From Anthoceros angustus (taxonomy: Eukaryota; Streptophyta; Anthocerotopsida; Anthocerotales; Anthocerotaceae): DNA of 64,000 bases. The position numbers and the translations under genes are program-made. The notes beneath the pieces are model-generated. The model saw only the letters and a program-made list of their open reading frames with translations, did not search any database and was not told the DNA's origin. Below are positions 1-11,353 of the stretch, piece by piece. Position 1 is the first letter of the stretch. The number at the start of each line of letters is the position of its first letter. The DNA lies in assembly GCA_010909165.1 (NCBI GenBank), contig MU008178.1:1-64000 (forward strand), written 5' to 3'.

Positions 1-209
1 CAACGACCCAATCAAGACTTGCTCTTCTTGTATCTGATGGAGGAAGATGCCAACCACACCAAAAGAAATGTGCGGGAGCGCTTGTTTTCACGCATGCCAT
101 GAAGGATGAGTGTGTACGCCATATTGTCGATCCGCTCAAGCACTGAGCCTTCGTCTCGACCCGCAATGGATTAGAGTGTACAGTCGCGTGAAGAACTTTG
201 ACGTAAAGT
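1..209. other. Unassigned left edge
   Basis: No recognisable gene. One frame reads without a stop for about 35 codons near the start and could be the tail of a truncated coding exon, but nothing in it is diagnostic. Confidence 0.3.
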
Positions 210-845
210 CGCGGCCTCGCCTGGGCCTCGACGCCCACCGGTTTTTTTTTCGGGTAGTGTAAATTTTAGAGAGAGAAAATTGACCTTTTGGTCATTATTT
301 TACCCAGAGTAAAATTCATTACAAGATAGTAGAAAATCATCTACCATCAAGGTACAAAACAATGAACCATACAAGTGGGTAAAATCATCTACCATCAAGG
401 TAGAAAATAGAGCACTAGAGTAGAAAACATGACCAAGTGAATACCACCGGTCTAGAAGCTCATTCTAGAAATCCCACCAAAATCGCTAATCGACAAAACA
501 TTTTCGTTAAATAATATTCATGCGGATCCGTGATATACAAAACCAACAAAGAAACCTTTTCTTTGCGAGTTTCTGATATCCGTAATGGCATGAAATACAA
601 ATTCAACTAATGAAGAGTAAATACCGATAGATTGAACTCGCTAGATTGAACTCTACTTCAACAACAATGGAACCTACAAACAAAACGAAACAAAGACACA
701 AACCGTGATTAGGCCGATACTAGAAAACACTGGAAATAATCATAGCAAATACTTAGAAATGATACTCACCTTATTTAGGAAATTGAGTATAATTATACTG
801 ATTGAAAACGTAATTTTCGACCACTTGGCTTGATTGGCGTACAGG
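210..845 (-). mobile_element. 3' remnant of the tyrosine-recombinase element
   Basis: This stretch aligns by eye along its whole length with 37828-38425, the 3' end of the tyrosine-recombinase unit. Shared blocks include the GC-rich terminus, the block around CTCATTCTAGAAATCCCACC, and the segment near ATTCATGCGGATCC. At about 770-840 on the minus strand it keeps the last codons of the final recombinase exon: an FNxYN motif, then FPK and a TAA stop, followed at once by a GTGAG sequence as in the other copy. It stops abruptly where the dehydrogenase duplication begins (about 846). A second copy of the same 3' end shows that the unit is repetitive. Confidence 0.7.
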
Positions 846-3118
846 TAGTGGTAGTGCACCCTAGACGTTGGCTGGCGCATGAGAAACCGGCTTACTCCTA
901 AGAAGCTCCCCTGTAGAATATCAGAGCATTCAAGGCGAGATTCACTCTCTCACCTCGAACAACAGATTCTGTCATATTTGCTTGGTGTGCAGCATCTGAG
1001 GAGTGCTCTTCAAGGCAGGCAACAGCTTGAAGTCCAAGCAATTGGTCCGGAAGACATCGACATGGGAATCTCATCCCATTAGGTGTACATAAATACAAGA
1101 TTCAGTTGTAATCTGACGGCTGGAGATTGCTGTCACACTTTCTGGGATGTGGGAAATGCCATAGCCACTCCTTGTCCCTCTTTGTTCTTCCATTGGGACG
1201 TAACAGTCTTGAGTTGTGTGTAAAAGTTCACTCCTGCCTTCCCATAGAAGTTGAGGTCCCCTGCGAAGGAAGTTTTCGATCCCGTGAAGGAGGAAAAGGG
1301 CAATGGTACCGGGATGGGCACGTTGATGCCCACCTGCCCCACCTCAATCTCATGCTGAAAGGTTCTGGCGGCCACCCCGAGTTGGTGAAGATGGCAGTGC
1401 CATTGCCGTACCTGTTGGTATTGATAAGCTCGATGGCATCCCTCAAACTGCTTACCTGCAGGCACACCAGAACTGGACCAAAAATCTCCTCCTGGTAGCA
1501 TGCCATGTCAGTTTTCACATCAGCGAGGATGGTAGGACCTATGAAGTTGCCTTTCTCATAGCCATCCACTTGAAGGTTGCGGCCATCCAGAACGAGCCTG
1601 GCACCCTGCTTCTCCCCGCTCTCGATGAGGGACAGGATTCGTTCCTTAGCTTGCTTGCTGATCACCGGTCCAAGGTCTGCACCATCCTCCGTCCCGGCAT
1701 TCACCTTCAGCAACCTGGCCTTCTCCTTCAGCTTCTCTTCCCAGGGCTTGGAATCACCCACGAACACGGCAGTAGAGATGGCCATGCACCTCTGTCCAGC
1801 TGCCCCGAACGCAGCTCCTACAAGGGCATTCACCGTGCTCTCCGGACTAGCATCCGGCATGATGACAGCATGGTTCTTGGCCCCCATGTTGCACTGCACA
1901 CGCTTCCCCTGGCAGATGCCCGCTGGTAGATGTGCATCCCGGCCACATCCGAGCCCACAAAGGAGATGGCCTTGATGTCCGGGTGGTCGCACATGGCATC
2001 CACAACCCCGTGGGTGCCGTGCACAATATTCAGAACCCCAGGTGGCAGCCCGGCCTCCGACACCAGCTCTGCCAGCAGCATCGCAGCCCCTGGGTCCTTC
2101 TCGGAAGGCTTCAGGATAAATGTGTTCCCGCAAGTGACTGCAAAGGGGAACATCCACAGCGGAATCATAGCCGGAAAATTGAAAGGGCAAATCCCTGCAC
2201 ACACTCCCAATGGCTGCCTGATGCTGTACGTGTCTATCCCGCTGGACACGTTCTCCACAAACTCCCCCATCTGAAAATTGGCCATGGCTGCCGCCTGCTC
2301 CACCACTTCCAGCCCTCGGAACACATCCCCTCTAGCATCCGCAAGAGTCTTCCCCTGCTCCAGAGTCACGATCCTGGCCAGCTTCTCCATGTCCCGCCGG
2401 ATCAATTCCTGGAACTTGAGCATCACCCTCTGCCGGGAGGTCACAGGAGTGTCCCTCCACTTAGGGTAAGCCATCTTGGCAGCTACCACGGCCGCATCAA
2501 ACTCCGCAGAAGTGGTGAGGGGAACTTGGGACACGCTCTCCTGAGTAGCAGGATTGACCACATGGATCCACTCATCGGAGCGGGAGTCGATGAATTCCCC
2601 GCCGATGAACAACTTCACCTTGGGAGGAGAAGATGCTGCACTCTCAGGACTCTCTTGAAGGCAGCTCCTCCAGATCAAAATCTAGCAGTCAGTAGAGGAG
2701 GGAGGTGGAAAAGGAGGACACCGACGGAGCAGAAGATGCGAGGTTCCTCCTGCTCCATAAACCTATCTCCTGCCACCATCTCCACCCTTTGCTGCAGAAG
2801 CCTCTGCCGCCTACCACTCTCCAGGAATGAAATCGATTCAGAGCAGATCGGTGACGAGGCTCCTCCCCGGCTCACCACCCGCCACAATTGCCTTGCTACC
2901 GGCATCTTTGCTCACCCCGGCTGCGATTCTTCACACCTCAACTAGAAGACAACGCACGACTAAGAAGTTGAGCACGACTCAGAGTTCAGTACCCTGCTGA
3001 ACGTTTCCTTGTGATTTCGTATGCGGATTTGAGGAAGTGGATTTTCTACTACTGGTCGCATTCCCGGCGATCGTCCTTCCGAACCCGCCCACTAGTTCCT
3101 CTGTCAAGACGGCCTCTG
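846..3118 (-). repeat. Segmental duplication, unit A
   Basis: First copy of a block that recurs at 3733-6000 at very high identity, beginning in both at GGTAGTGGTAGTGCACCC. The block carries a methylmalonate-semialdehyde dehydrogenase pseudogene and its 5' flank. Units A and B part at about 3118, where A continues into unrelated sequence while B continues into sequence shared with the third copy. Confidence 0.85.
1133..2905 (-). pseudogene. ALDH6B2: Methylmalonate-semialdehyde dehydrogenase, pseudogene copy 1
   Basis: The family is a mitochondrial CoA-acylating aldehyde dehydrogenase (ALDH6) of valine and pyrimidine breakdown. The reading starts at MPVARQLW (2905), a plausible mitochondrial presequence, and continues into FIGGEFIDSRSDEWIHVVNP, the NAD-binding segment [14 protein letters not shown] and FVGSD, then GQRCMA with the catalytic Cys, and ends at a stop at 1133. 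Lesions are a one-base loss near 1911, after QRAS, and another near 1372, before GVAARTF, plus a frame break or short intron between the presequence and the core near 2680. No other introns interrupt the core, although plant homologues usually have many; this suggests a retrocopy. Identification is firm, and the copy looks non-functional. Confidence 0.85.
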
Positions 3119-3732
3119 ACTTTTGCAAGCGTTTAGACTTTTCGGTGCCTATCTTTCTTGAAATCCCTATGTTGATGACAAACTCCTATATCTCTCACCG
3201 CTTCAGTCGTAAGCTCGATACCGATAAGGTAGGGCGGCTGGATGCCGATCTTCGCCAGTTCCGCGTTTTTTGCGGCCCTCTTGCCCGTGGATTAGAATCG
3301 TGACTTGAATAGTGTTCAGCCTGTTGACTTGCGTTCGTCTTGTTCCAGACAATGCTTGAGGATAGCATATAGCGATCCGGGGTAACGTTCGTCAATCTAT
3401 GCAGCCATGCGGGTCTGGTCAACAAGGCACACAGTAATTTTGTTGCAAACCAGAGAACGAGGGTATGGAAGCAGTCAGGTCAGAGCTGCTGGACAGACGG
3501 GGACGGATTGGTGCATAATGTTTTGGTTGGGGATATGAAGCATCCCAAGAGTTAAGCAACCTATGCCGTAATCCAATGCAGCCAATCCGTGACAATGAAT
3601 TGAAAAATCTGCGGGCCTATGTTGCTATGTCACACTGCCACCATAGTGTACAAGGAAGTGGAGAGGGAATCTCTAATTTGCTGTTTATACAAGCATGATA
3701 CATTTGTACAAGGATGCATGGTCCTGTAGGAG
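3119..3732. other. Spacer between duplication units
   Basis: Unique relative to the duplicated blocks. An 88-codon plus-strand ORF (3037-3303) straddles the junction with unit A. I recognise no domain in it, and half of it is shared duplicated sequence, so I do not call it a gene. Confidence 0.4.
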
Positions 3733-6000
3733 GTAGTGGTAGTGCACCCTAGACGTTGGCTGGCGCATGAGAAACCGGCTTACTCCTAAGAAGCTCCCCT
3801 GTAGAATATCAGAGCATTCAAGGCGAGATTCACTCTCTCACCTCGAACAACAGATTCTACCATATTTGCCTGGCTGTGCAGCATCTGAGGAGTGCTCTTC
3901 AAGGCAGGCAACAGCTTGAAGTCCAAGCAATTGGTCCGGAAGACATCGACATGGGAATCTCATCCCATTAGGTGTACATAAATACAAGATTCAGTTGTAA
4001 TCTGACGGCTGGAGATTGCTGTCACACTTTCTGGGATGTGGGAAATGCCATAGCCACTCCTTGTCCCTCTGTACTTCCATTGGGACGTAACAGTCTTTAT
4101 CTGTGTGTAAAAGTTCACTCCTGCCTTCCCATAGAAGTTGAGGTCCCCTGCGAAGGAAGTTTTCGATCCCGTGAAGGAGGAAAAGGGCAATGGTACCGGG
4201 ATGGGCACGTTGATGCCCACCTGCCCCACCTCAATCTCATGCTGAAAGGTTCTGGCGGCTACCCCCGAGTTGGTGAAGATGGCAGTGCCATTGCCGTACC
4301 TGTTGTTATTGATAAGCTCGATGGCATCCTCCAAACTGCTAACCTGTAGGCACACCAGAACTGGACCAAAAATCTCCTCCTGGTAGCATGCCATGTCAGT
4401 TTTCACATCAGCGAGGATGGTAGGACCTATAAAGTTGCCTTTCTCATAGCCATCCACTTGAAGGTTGCGGCCATCCAGAACGAGCTTGGCACCCTGCTTC
4501 TCCCCGCTCTCGATGAGGGACAGGATTCGTTCCTTGGCTTGCTTGCTGATCACCGGCCCAAGGTCTGCACCATCCTCCGTCCCGGCATTCACCTTCAGCA
4601 ACCTGGCCTTCTCCTTCAGCTTCTCTTCCCAGGGCTTGGAATCACCCACGAACACGGCAGTAGAGATGGCCATGCACCTCAGCTGCCCCGAACGCAGCTC
4701 CTACAAGGGCATTACCGTGTCTCCGACTAGCATCCGGCATGATGACGGCATGGTTCTTGGCCCCCATGTTGCACTGCACACGCTTCCCCTTGGCAGATGC
4801 CCGCTGGTAGATGTGCATCCCGGCCACATCCGAGCCCACAAAGGAGATGGCCTTAATGTCGGGTGGTCGCAAATGGCATCCACAACCCCGTGGGTTCCGT
4901 GCACAATATTCAGAACCCCAGGTGGCAGCCCGGCCTCCGACACCAGCTCCGCCAGCAGCATCGCAGCCCCTGGATCCTTCTCGGAAGGCTTCAGGATAAA
5001 TGTGTTCCCGCAAGTGACTGCAAAGGGGAACATCCACAGCGGAATCATAGCCGGAAAATTAAAAGGGCAAATCCCTGCACACACTCCCAATGGCTGCCTG
5101 ATGCTGTACGTGTCTATCCCGCTGGACACGTTCTCCACAAACTCCCCCATCTGAAAATTGGCCATGGCTGCCGCCTGCTCCACCACTTCCAGCCCTCGGA
5201 ACACATCTCCTCTGGCATCCGCAAGAGTCTTCCCCTGCTCCAGAGTCACAATCCTGGCCAGCTTCTCCATGTCCCGCCGGATCAATTCCTGGAACTTCAG
5301 CATCACCCTCTGCCGGGAGGTCACAGGAGCGTCCCTCCACTTCCGGTAAGCCATATTGGCAGCTACCACGGCCGCATCAAACTCCGCAGAAGTGGTGAGG
5401 GGAGCTTGAGACACGCTCTCCTGAGTAGCAGGATTGACCACATGGATCCACTCATCGGAGCGGGAGTCGATGAATTCCCCGCCGATGAACATCTTCACCT
5501 TGGGAGGAGAAGATGCCGCACTCTCAGGACTCTCTTGAAGGGCAGCTCCTCCAGATCAAAATCTAGCAGTCAGTAGAGGAGGGGAGGTGGAAAAGGAGGA
5601 CACCGACGGAGCAGAAGATGCGAGGTTCCTCCTGCTCCATAAACCTATCTCCCTGCCACCATCTCCACCCTTTGCTGCAGAAGCCTCTGCCGCTACCACT
5701 CTCCAGGAATGAAATCGATTCAGAGCAGATCGGTGACGGGCTCCTCCCCAGCTCACCACCCGCCACAATTGCCTTGCTACCGGCATCTTTGCTCACCCCG
5801 GCTGCGATTCTTCACACCTCAACTAGAAGACAACGCACGACTAAGAAGTTGAGCACGACTCAGAGTTCAGTACCCTGCTGAACGTTTCCTTGTGATTTCG
5901 TATGCGGATTTGAGGAAGTGGATTTTCTACTACTGGTCGCATTCCCGGCGATCGTCCTTCCGAACCCGCCCACTAGTTCCTCTGTCAAGACGGCCTCTGA
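3733..6000 (-). repeat. Segmental duplication, unit B
   Basis: Second copy of the dehydrogenase block, aligned with 846-3118. Differences are mostly single substitutions and 1-5 base indels. Its right part, from about 5550, recurs again at 7255-7880, giving a tandem series A, B, partial C. Confidence 0.85.
3960..5786 (-). pseudogene. ALDH6B2: Methylmalonate-semialdehyde dehydrogenase, pseudogene copy 2
   Basis: Same product as copy 1, with the same motif order from FIGGEFIDSRSDEW through [19 protein letters not shown]. The lesions differ from copy 1. Five bases are missing near 4680, where copy 1 encodes GQRC, so the catalytic-Cys loop is destroyed. Small losses near 4715-4730 shift frame again. 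Four bases are missing near 4072, which replaces the natural C-terminus by an unrelated tail ending at 3960. One indel also breaks the presequence region (5556-5786). The two copies therefore decayed independently after duplication, unless some indels are assembly errors. Confidence 0.85.
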
Positions 6001-6171
6001 GTTTTGGAGCTCAGACCAGGTAGATTGTCTGTCATGTTGATTGCAATTGGCAACGAGTACCTGGCTCGATGTGCCTGATAGTTTGTTCACTAATGTTCTG
6101 GCTGTATTCGCAGCAGGCTGCCGGTTTCCTGTCAGATTGTAAATCTTGGAGGGAATCAAAATCGGAGGCAT
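5860..6171 (-). other. Uncharacterised ORF shared by units B and C
   Basis: A 103-codon minus-strand ORF lies upstream of the dehydrogenase start. A shortened version (7638-7877) exists in the third copy, where a one-base change ends it early. It has no recognised domain. It may be 5' flank of the captured dehydrogenase, not a gene. Confidence 0.25.
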
Positions 6172-6720
6172 GTAAGTCAGTCAGGCTGAAAGTGGTGTAG
6201 TTGTCCGAGGGATCTCGAGGAGGAACTTGTTAATGGCTGTGATGCGTCTTATTCATGATGTCTTGGTGCATAGCTAGTAGGTTTTGTTTTGACCGTGGGG
6301 ACCTCGTCTACAAGCTCGCCTTTTTCTTCACAGAGCCAAGATGACTCATGACAAGGCCCTTAGGTGAGTGGCGTGCCTTGGGCGCAGGTGGCGAGGTTTG
6401 TTCTACTCCCTGCCTTGCATCATTCTTGCAGTGCCCTCGATTAAGCTGGCGACTTCTCATGTACAACATTATCGGATACTAGTAGTAGTTGCTGGGCTTA
6501 GCACACTAAGCCTAGCAAGCTTATCAATCCTAACACGCCTATCTAACGTACACACGTGACACGTGAGATCATAACATAGAATGGGAGTAACTCGCACATT
6601 GGCACACACACTCTCCAGGAACAACATGCAAATTCCTCACACATCGCTCTGAAGTCGTAGCTTTGGCCTCCTCACAACACCCTTGCATTGCATATCTGGG
6701 GACAAGCTATGATCCAGGGC

Positions 6721-7225
6721 TTGTCCTCGCAGAGGGTCTAGCATCGCCCTAGCACACTAAGCCTAGCCACTGTAGCACGGCCTAGCATCGCCTAAGCCTA
6801 AGCCTAGCCTGCGGCCTAGCACAGCCTAACTAAGCCACGGCCTGGCACGCCCAGCACACCAGCTGGCACGGCCCAGACCACTAAGCCAGCGGCCTAGCAT
6901 CGCCAGCACACTAAGCCTGCACTGGCAGCCTGGCACTAAGCCTGCCGCATGCACAGCACGCCCAGCCTGGCCAGCACCTGGCATGCCTGGCACACACTAA
7001 ACTGTGCGGCCAGTATCGCCTAGCGCGACCCTAGCATCGCCCTAGCACACTAAACTGGCGGCCTGGCACATTGCCCAGCGACCTAGCATCGCCTAGCACA
7101 CTAAGCCTAGCGGCCTGGCACAGCATCGCCTAGCGGCTGGCGCACAGCATCGCCTAGCGTCGCCCAGCACGCGGCCTAGCACGCCTAGCACTAAGCCTGC
7201 ACGGCTATCACACTAAGCTGCTTGA
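6721..7225. repeat. Degenerate CTAGCAC satellite, array 1
   Basis: About 500 bp built from irregular repetitions of CCTAGCACACTAAGCCTAGC-like words with CGGCC and ATCGC spacers. It has no open frame of interest. The same sequence type recurs at 8440-8945 at the equivalent place downstream of the third duplicated block, so the satellite is part of the tandemly repeated unit. Confidence 0.85.
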
Positions 7226-7254
7226 CTTATAAATCCTAACGCCTATCGCGTATA

Positions 7255-7880
7255 CTCCAGATCAAAATCTAGCAGTCAGTAGAGGAGGGAGGTGGAAAAG
7301 GAGGACACCGGAAGGAGCAGAAGATGCGAGGTTCCTCCTGCTCCATAAACCTATCTCCCTGCCACCATCTCCACCCTTTGCTGCAGAAGCCTCTGCCGCT
7401 ACCACTCTCCAGGAATGAAATCGATTCAGAGCAGATCGGTGACGGAGGCTCCTCCCCCGGCTCACCACCCGCCACAATTGCCTTGCTACCGGCATCTTTG
7501 CTCACCCCGGCTGCGATTCTTCACACCTCAACTAGAAGACAACGCACGACTAAGAAGTTGAGCACGACTCAGAGTTCAGTACCCTGCTGAACGTTTCCTT
7601 GTGATTCGTATGCGGATTTGAGGAAGTGGATTTTCTACTACTGGTCGCATTCGGCGATCGTCCTTCCGAACCCGCCCACTAGTTCCTCTGTCAAGACGGC
7701 CTCTGAGTTTTGGAGCTCAGACCAGGTAGATTGTCTGTCATGTTGATTGCAATTGGCAACGAGTACCTGGCTCGATGTGCCTGATAGTTTGTTCACTAAT
7801 GTTCTGGCTGTATTCGCAGCAGGCTGCCGGTTTCCTGTCAGATTGTAAATCTTGGAGGGAATCAAAATCGGAGGCATGTA
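7255..7880 (-). pseudogene. ALDH6B2: Third, partial copy of the dehydrogenase 5' end
   Basis: Only the presequence-coding part (minus ORF 7262-7495, starting MPVARQLW) and its upstream flank are present. The alignment with unit B begins immediately after satellite array 1 and continues through the shared flank. Downstream catalytic sequence is absent, so this copy cannot encode the enzyme. Confidence 0.75.
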
Positions 7881-8439
7881 AGTCAGTCAGGCTGAAAGTG
7901 GTGTAGTTGTCCGAGGGATCTCGAGGAGGAACTTGTTAATGGCTGTGATGCGTCTTATTCATGATGTCTTGGTGCATAGCTAGTAGGTTTTGTTTTGACC
8001 GTGGGGACCTCGTCTACAAGCTCGCCTTTTTTCCTTCTGCACAAGAGCCAAGATGACTCAGAATAAAGAAGGCCCCAGGGTGAGTGGCGACTCAGGGGCA
8101 GGTGGCGAGGTTTTGTTCTACTCCCGCCTTGCTGCATCATCATTCTGCGCCCTCGATTAAGTGGCGACTTCTCATGTACACATTATCATTAGTAGTTGCT
8201 GCTTAAGACACTAAGCCCAGTGCTTATCAATCCCAACACGCCTATCTAACGACACACACGCGACACACGAGATCATAAACAGAATAACAGGAGGAGTAAC
8301 TCGCACATCGGCACAACACACTCTCCTTATAAGTAAATACATGCAAATTCCTCACACATCGCTCTCGGTCGAAGCTTTGGCCTCCCCACAACACCCTTGC
8401 ATTGCATATCTAGAGGACAAGCGCGATCCGACAGCTCCG

Positions 8440-8945
8440 CGAGGTCCAGTCGCCTAGCACACTAAGCCTAGCGCTCAGCGGCCTAGCACAACTAAGCCTA
8501 GCACTGCCCAGCAGACGCTTGCATGCAAGCCTAGCACCCGCCCAGCACGCCTAGCACTAAGCCCAGCACCCAAGCATCGCCCAGCACACTAAGCCCAGCA
8601 CGCCCAGCACGCCCAGCACACTGCTTCCCACCCGCCTAGCACCCCAGCACACCAAGCCCAGCACCCCAGCCTAGCACACTAAGCCCAGCCCAGCACTGGC
8701 AGCACACCAAGCCCAGCAGCCTAGCATCGCCCAGCACACCCCAGCATCGCCTAGCACACTAAGCCAGCGCACCAGCACATTGCCCAGCACGACCTAGCAT
8801 CGCCCAGCACACTAAGCCCAGCACGGCCTGGCACGCTAGCATCGCCTGGCACGCCCCTAGCATCGCCAAGCGCCTAGCACGCCAGCACGCCCAGCATCGC
8901 CTAGCACACAAGCCTAGCACGCCTATCACACTAAGCCAAGTTTAT
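8440..8945. repeat. Degenerate CTAGCAC satellite, array 2
   Basis: Same word family as array 1 and the same flanks: AACTCGCACAT-type sequence on the left and TTATAAATCCTA on the right. This supports duplication of the whole block (pseudogene 5' end plus flank plus satellite) and not independent satellite growth. Confidence 0.8.
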
Positions 8946-10172
8946 AAATCCTAGCACGCCTATCTAACGATACATAGATCATAGTCAGAATAACAGGAGG
9001 AGTAAGTCGCACATCGAGGCAAACACACCTCCCACGAGATCAACACGCAATTCCTCACACATCGCCTCGAGTCGTAGCTTGGCCTCCTCACAACACCCTT
9101 GCATTGCATATTTAGAGGACAGCTCACATCGGACAAGCTATGATGCTTGTCCTATGAAAGGTTCATATATACTGTACTCCAGATATTCCTAAGATCGACG
9201 CAAAGATATGCCTAAATATCCCAAGAATACACTATAATACGCATGAATATGCTAAAGCATATTACTTGAGCTTATCCACTTAGCTATTGCTAACCATTTT
9301 TAATTAACACTAATCAATTCTTAATTAACATAAGCACTTTAGATTAATTAACATTAATTATTTACTTACTTAAACATAAGTAATTAGATTAATTAATTCT
9401 AATCAAACACTAAACCCAAGTACAGAGATTAGTGTCACAACGGCATGACAAAGGCCATGTATTGGTAACTTGTATCGACACACGCACTTGCGTTATTCGC
9501 ATGGCCTTGTCAAGCATAGAAAAATGCTCACCTGGATTCGATCGCGTGAACATGGGAAACGACTAGCTACTAACCACGATTCAACCGCCAATTTGTTTCA
9601 ATGCTCTTGTCACTGCTTGCAAGCTCGTTGCCTATTGATTGATTAGACCTTGGCTGGTTAAGGCTGCTTAGGGTAAGTTTCTCGCACACAAATCCCTCAT
9701 GAGAAAATAGTCGCACCCTAGAACGGCGGAAACCAATCCATTCGGGCTTTTCTTTTTTGGCAAGGAAAATGGACTGTTGCCTCGAGGATTTCTTTTCACA
9801 ATTTACTTTACTCTTTTTTACAAGTGTAATTATACCAACATTCTACGTGTAAGTCTCTACGTTCTCTTCTACTATACCAACTTCAAAAGAATGTTACAAT
9901 GCAATAGAGGATAACACAATGGAATATACGGACTGAGCTTTAGACTACCTTTCCTTTCAGCTTTTGCACCTTGAAATCTAATTGGAATTTGAAAATAGAC
10001 GGAATCTGATGAAAGAATATGCGGACAAGTTAGTAACTGGTGTGGTAGGTGGACTGATCCTGAGCTGTTGCTGGATACCATACAGTTTTGGTTAGCTTTT
10101 CATTAGTCCTTTGAGTTGCAACCCTAGATTGCTCAGAAGCTACAGTTTGTCAGATTGACATACATCGTGTAG
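8946..10172. other. Intergenic, partly AT-rich
   Basis: Contains an AT-rich TTAATTAA-like stretch around 9290-9420. No recognisable gene; a 69-codon minus ORF (9872-10081) has no supporting feature. Confidence 0.5.
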
Positions 10173-10535
10173 GAAGCGAGAGGGGTTCAAATGACAATCC
10201 CAATGCCTGGCCGCAATGTATCGCAGCAAGAGGAAGCTCATGTGAAAGCGCAGTATAGGCAATTGAAACATCTGGTGGACGAACACGACATTGTGTTCCT
10301 GCTAACTGACACAAGAGAGAGTCGATGGTTGCCAACCCTCTTGTGTGCAGAGGGAAACAAGGTGACTGGCTTGGAGTGGACGTTCGTATATTCTGTGTTT
10401 GTCGTGCAGTATTTGTTATGCTGAGTGGCCACAGAATAATATTGCAAAGGCTTTGGTGCAGATCAGCAGGATGGATCTCCACCTAGATCACGTTTGGGAT
10501 GCTATTTCTGCAACGACGTGATTGCTCCACTGGAT
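10173..10535 (+). pseudogene. ATG7: ATG7 (autophagy E1-like enzyme) exon fragments
   Basis: ATG7 is the E1-like enzyme that activates ATG8 and ATG12. Two exon-like pieces with AG and GT borders are visible. The first, 10173-10361, holds IPMPG, then VFLLTDTRESRWLPTLLCA, the conserved adenylation-domain block with the metal-binding/adenylating arginines. The second, 10470-10535, encodes [12 protein letters not shown], the CxxC block next to the catalytic region. The segment expected between them (roughly 30 residues) is missing and replaced by 108 bp with a stop, and no other ATG7 exons occur nearby. This is a partial, captured copy. Confidence 0.8.
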
Positions 10536-10557
10536 GTGGGTATGGTTCGTGCCGCAG

Positions 10558-10851
10558 TTCCTCGGGCTCAACACGCTGGGCATCGTCTTCCCCCGCGGCC
10601 TGCTGCATTGCCAAAAGAACATCGGTGACAACAAGGCCTTCGCCATCGCCGGCTTCAGCAGCCAGAACCCCGGCCTCCAGGTCCTGGTGACATCCTGTTC
10701 AGCGATTCTTCCCACCCCAGTTCTGCCGATATCTTGGAGCAGGCGCAGGGCATCGACGGCAACATCTTGGACAAGAAGTCTATTATAGTCCCATTTGGAT
10801 GGAATTTCCGTATATGGGACTTGGTATTTCACAACTTGTACCTATGATGTG
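10558..10851 (+). pseudogene. Germin-like protein fragment with internal deletion
   Basis: Germin-like proteins are secreted cupins of the plant cell wall. The read begins LGLNTLGI, typical of the start of the second exon in this family, and jumps directly to [15 protein letters not shown], then [11 protein letters not shown]. The central cupin part with the metal-binding histidines is therefore deleted. A one-base frame change near 10685 leads to [20 protein letters not shown] and a C-terminal tail. It sits 22 bp after an ATG7 exon on the same strand, and a CAG acceptor-like sequence precedes it. It cannot fold as an active cupin. Confidence 0.75.
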
Positions 10852-11353
10852 CCTAAGCTACTAGCACCAAGAGCATCCAGTCCCTCTAGGCACATCGAAG
10901 CGCAGATGCACGTTGTTATAAATTTGTGCCTGTTTGCCCTAAGCCGTTTGGGCAAGCTCCTGGCTTTTGCCCAAGGGATGACTGTCACTCCAAAGCCCAC
11001 TGTGTATACAGCACAACACTGTTCTCGTCCATACTGCACAACACACAATGAAAGTGCAGGGACCGTTTATCATACAGCATACCTTTTACATGTATGTATG
11101 TAACCCTCCATCCAACCCGGTGTACAACAAAGCAAAAAACTGACTCCAGACAGGGGTTGCAGTGGGGGGAGCATCCCCACGCTGCATCCCCTGTCTGGGA
11201 TTCACAATAAAAAGTAGGGAAGTATAATACTCACAGGCTTTTCAGTTTCACGTTTTGAAACTTTCGTTTACATCCAGGTGTATTAACTAGAAGCAAAGAG
11301 AGTATCTCATCCTTCCTTAAATTAGAACCTGGAAAACAGCTGTTAGTGAGAAA

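Noticed and set aside
1127-2945. Plus-strand ORFs opposite the dehydrogenase copies, including a 337-codon one
   Set aside because: They are antisense shadows of a GC-rich coding sequence; the minus strand carries the family motifs.
6721-8945. Possible CRISPR-like array of short repeats
   Set aside because: Repeats and spacers are irregular and related to each other, and the genome is eukaryotic; it is a degenerate satellite.
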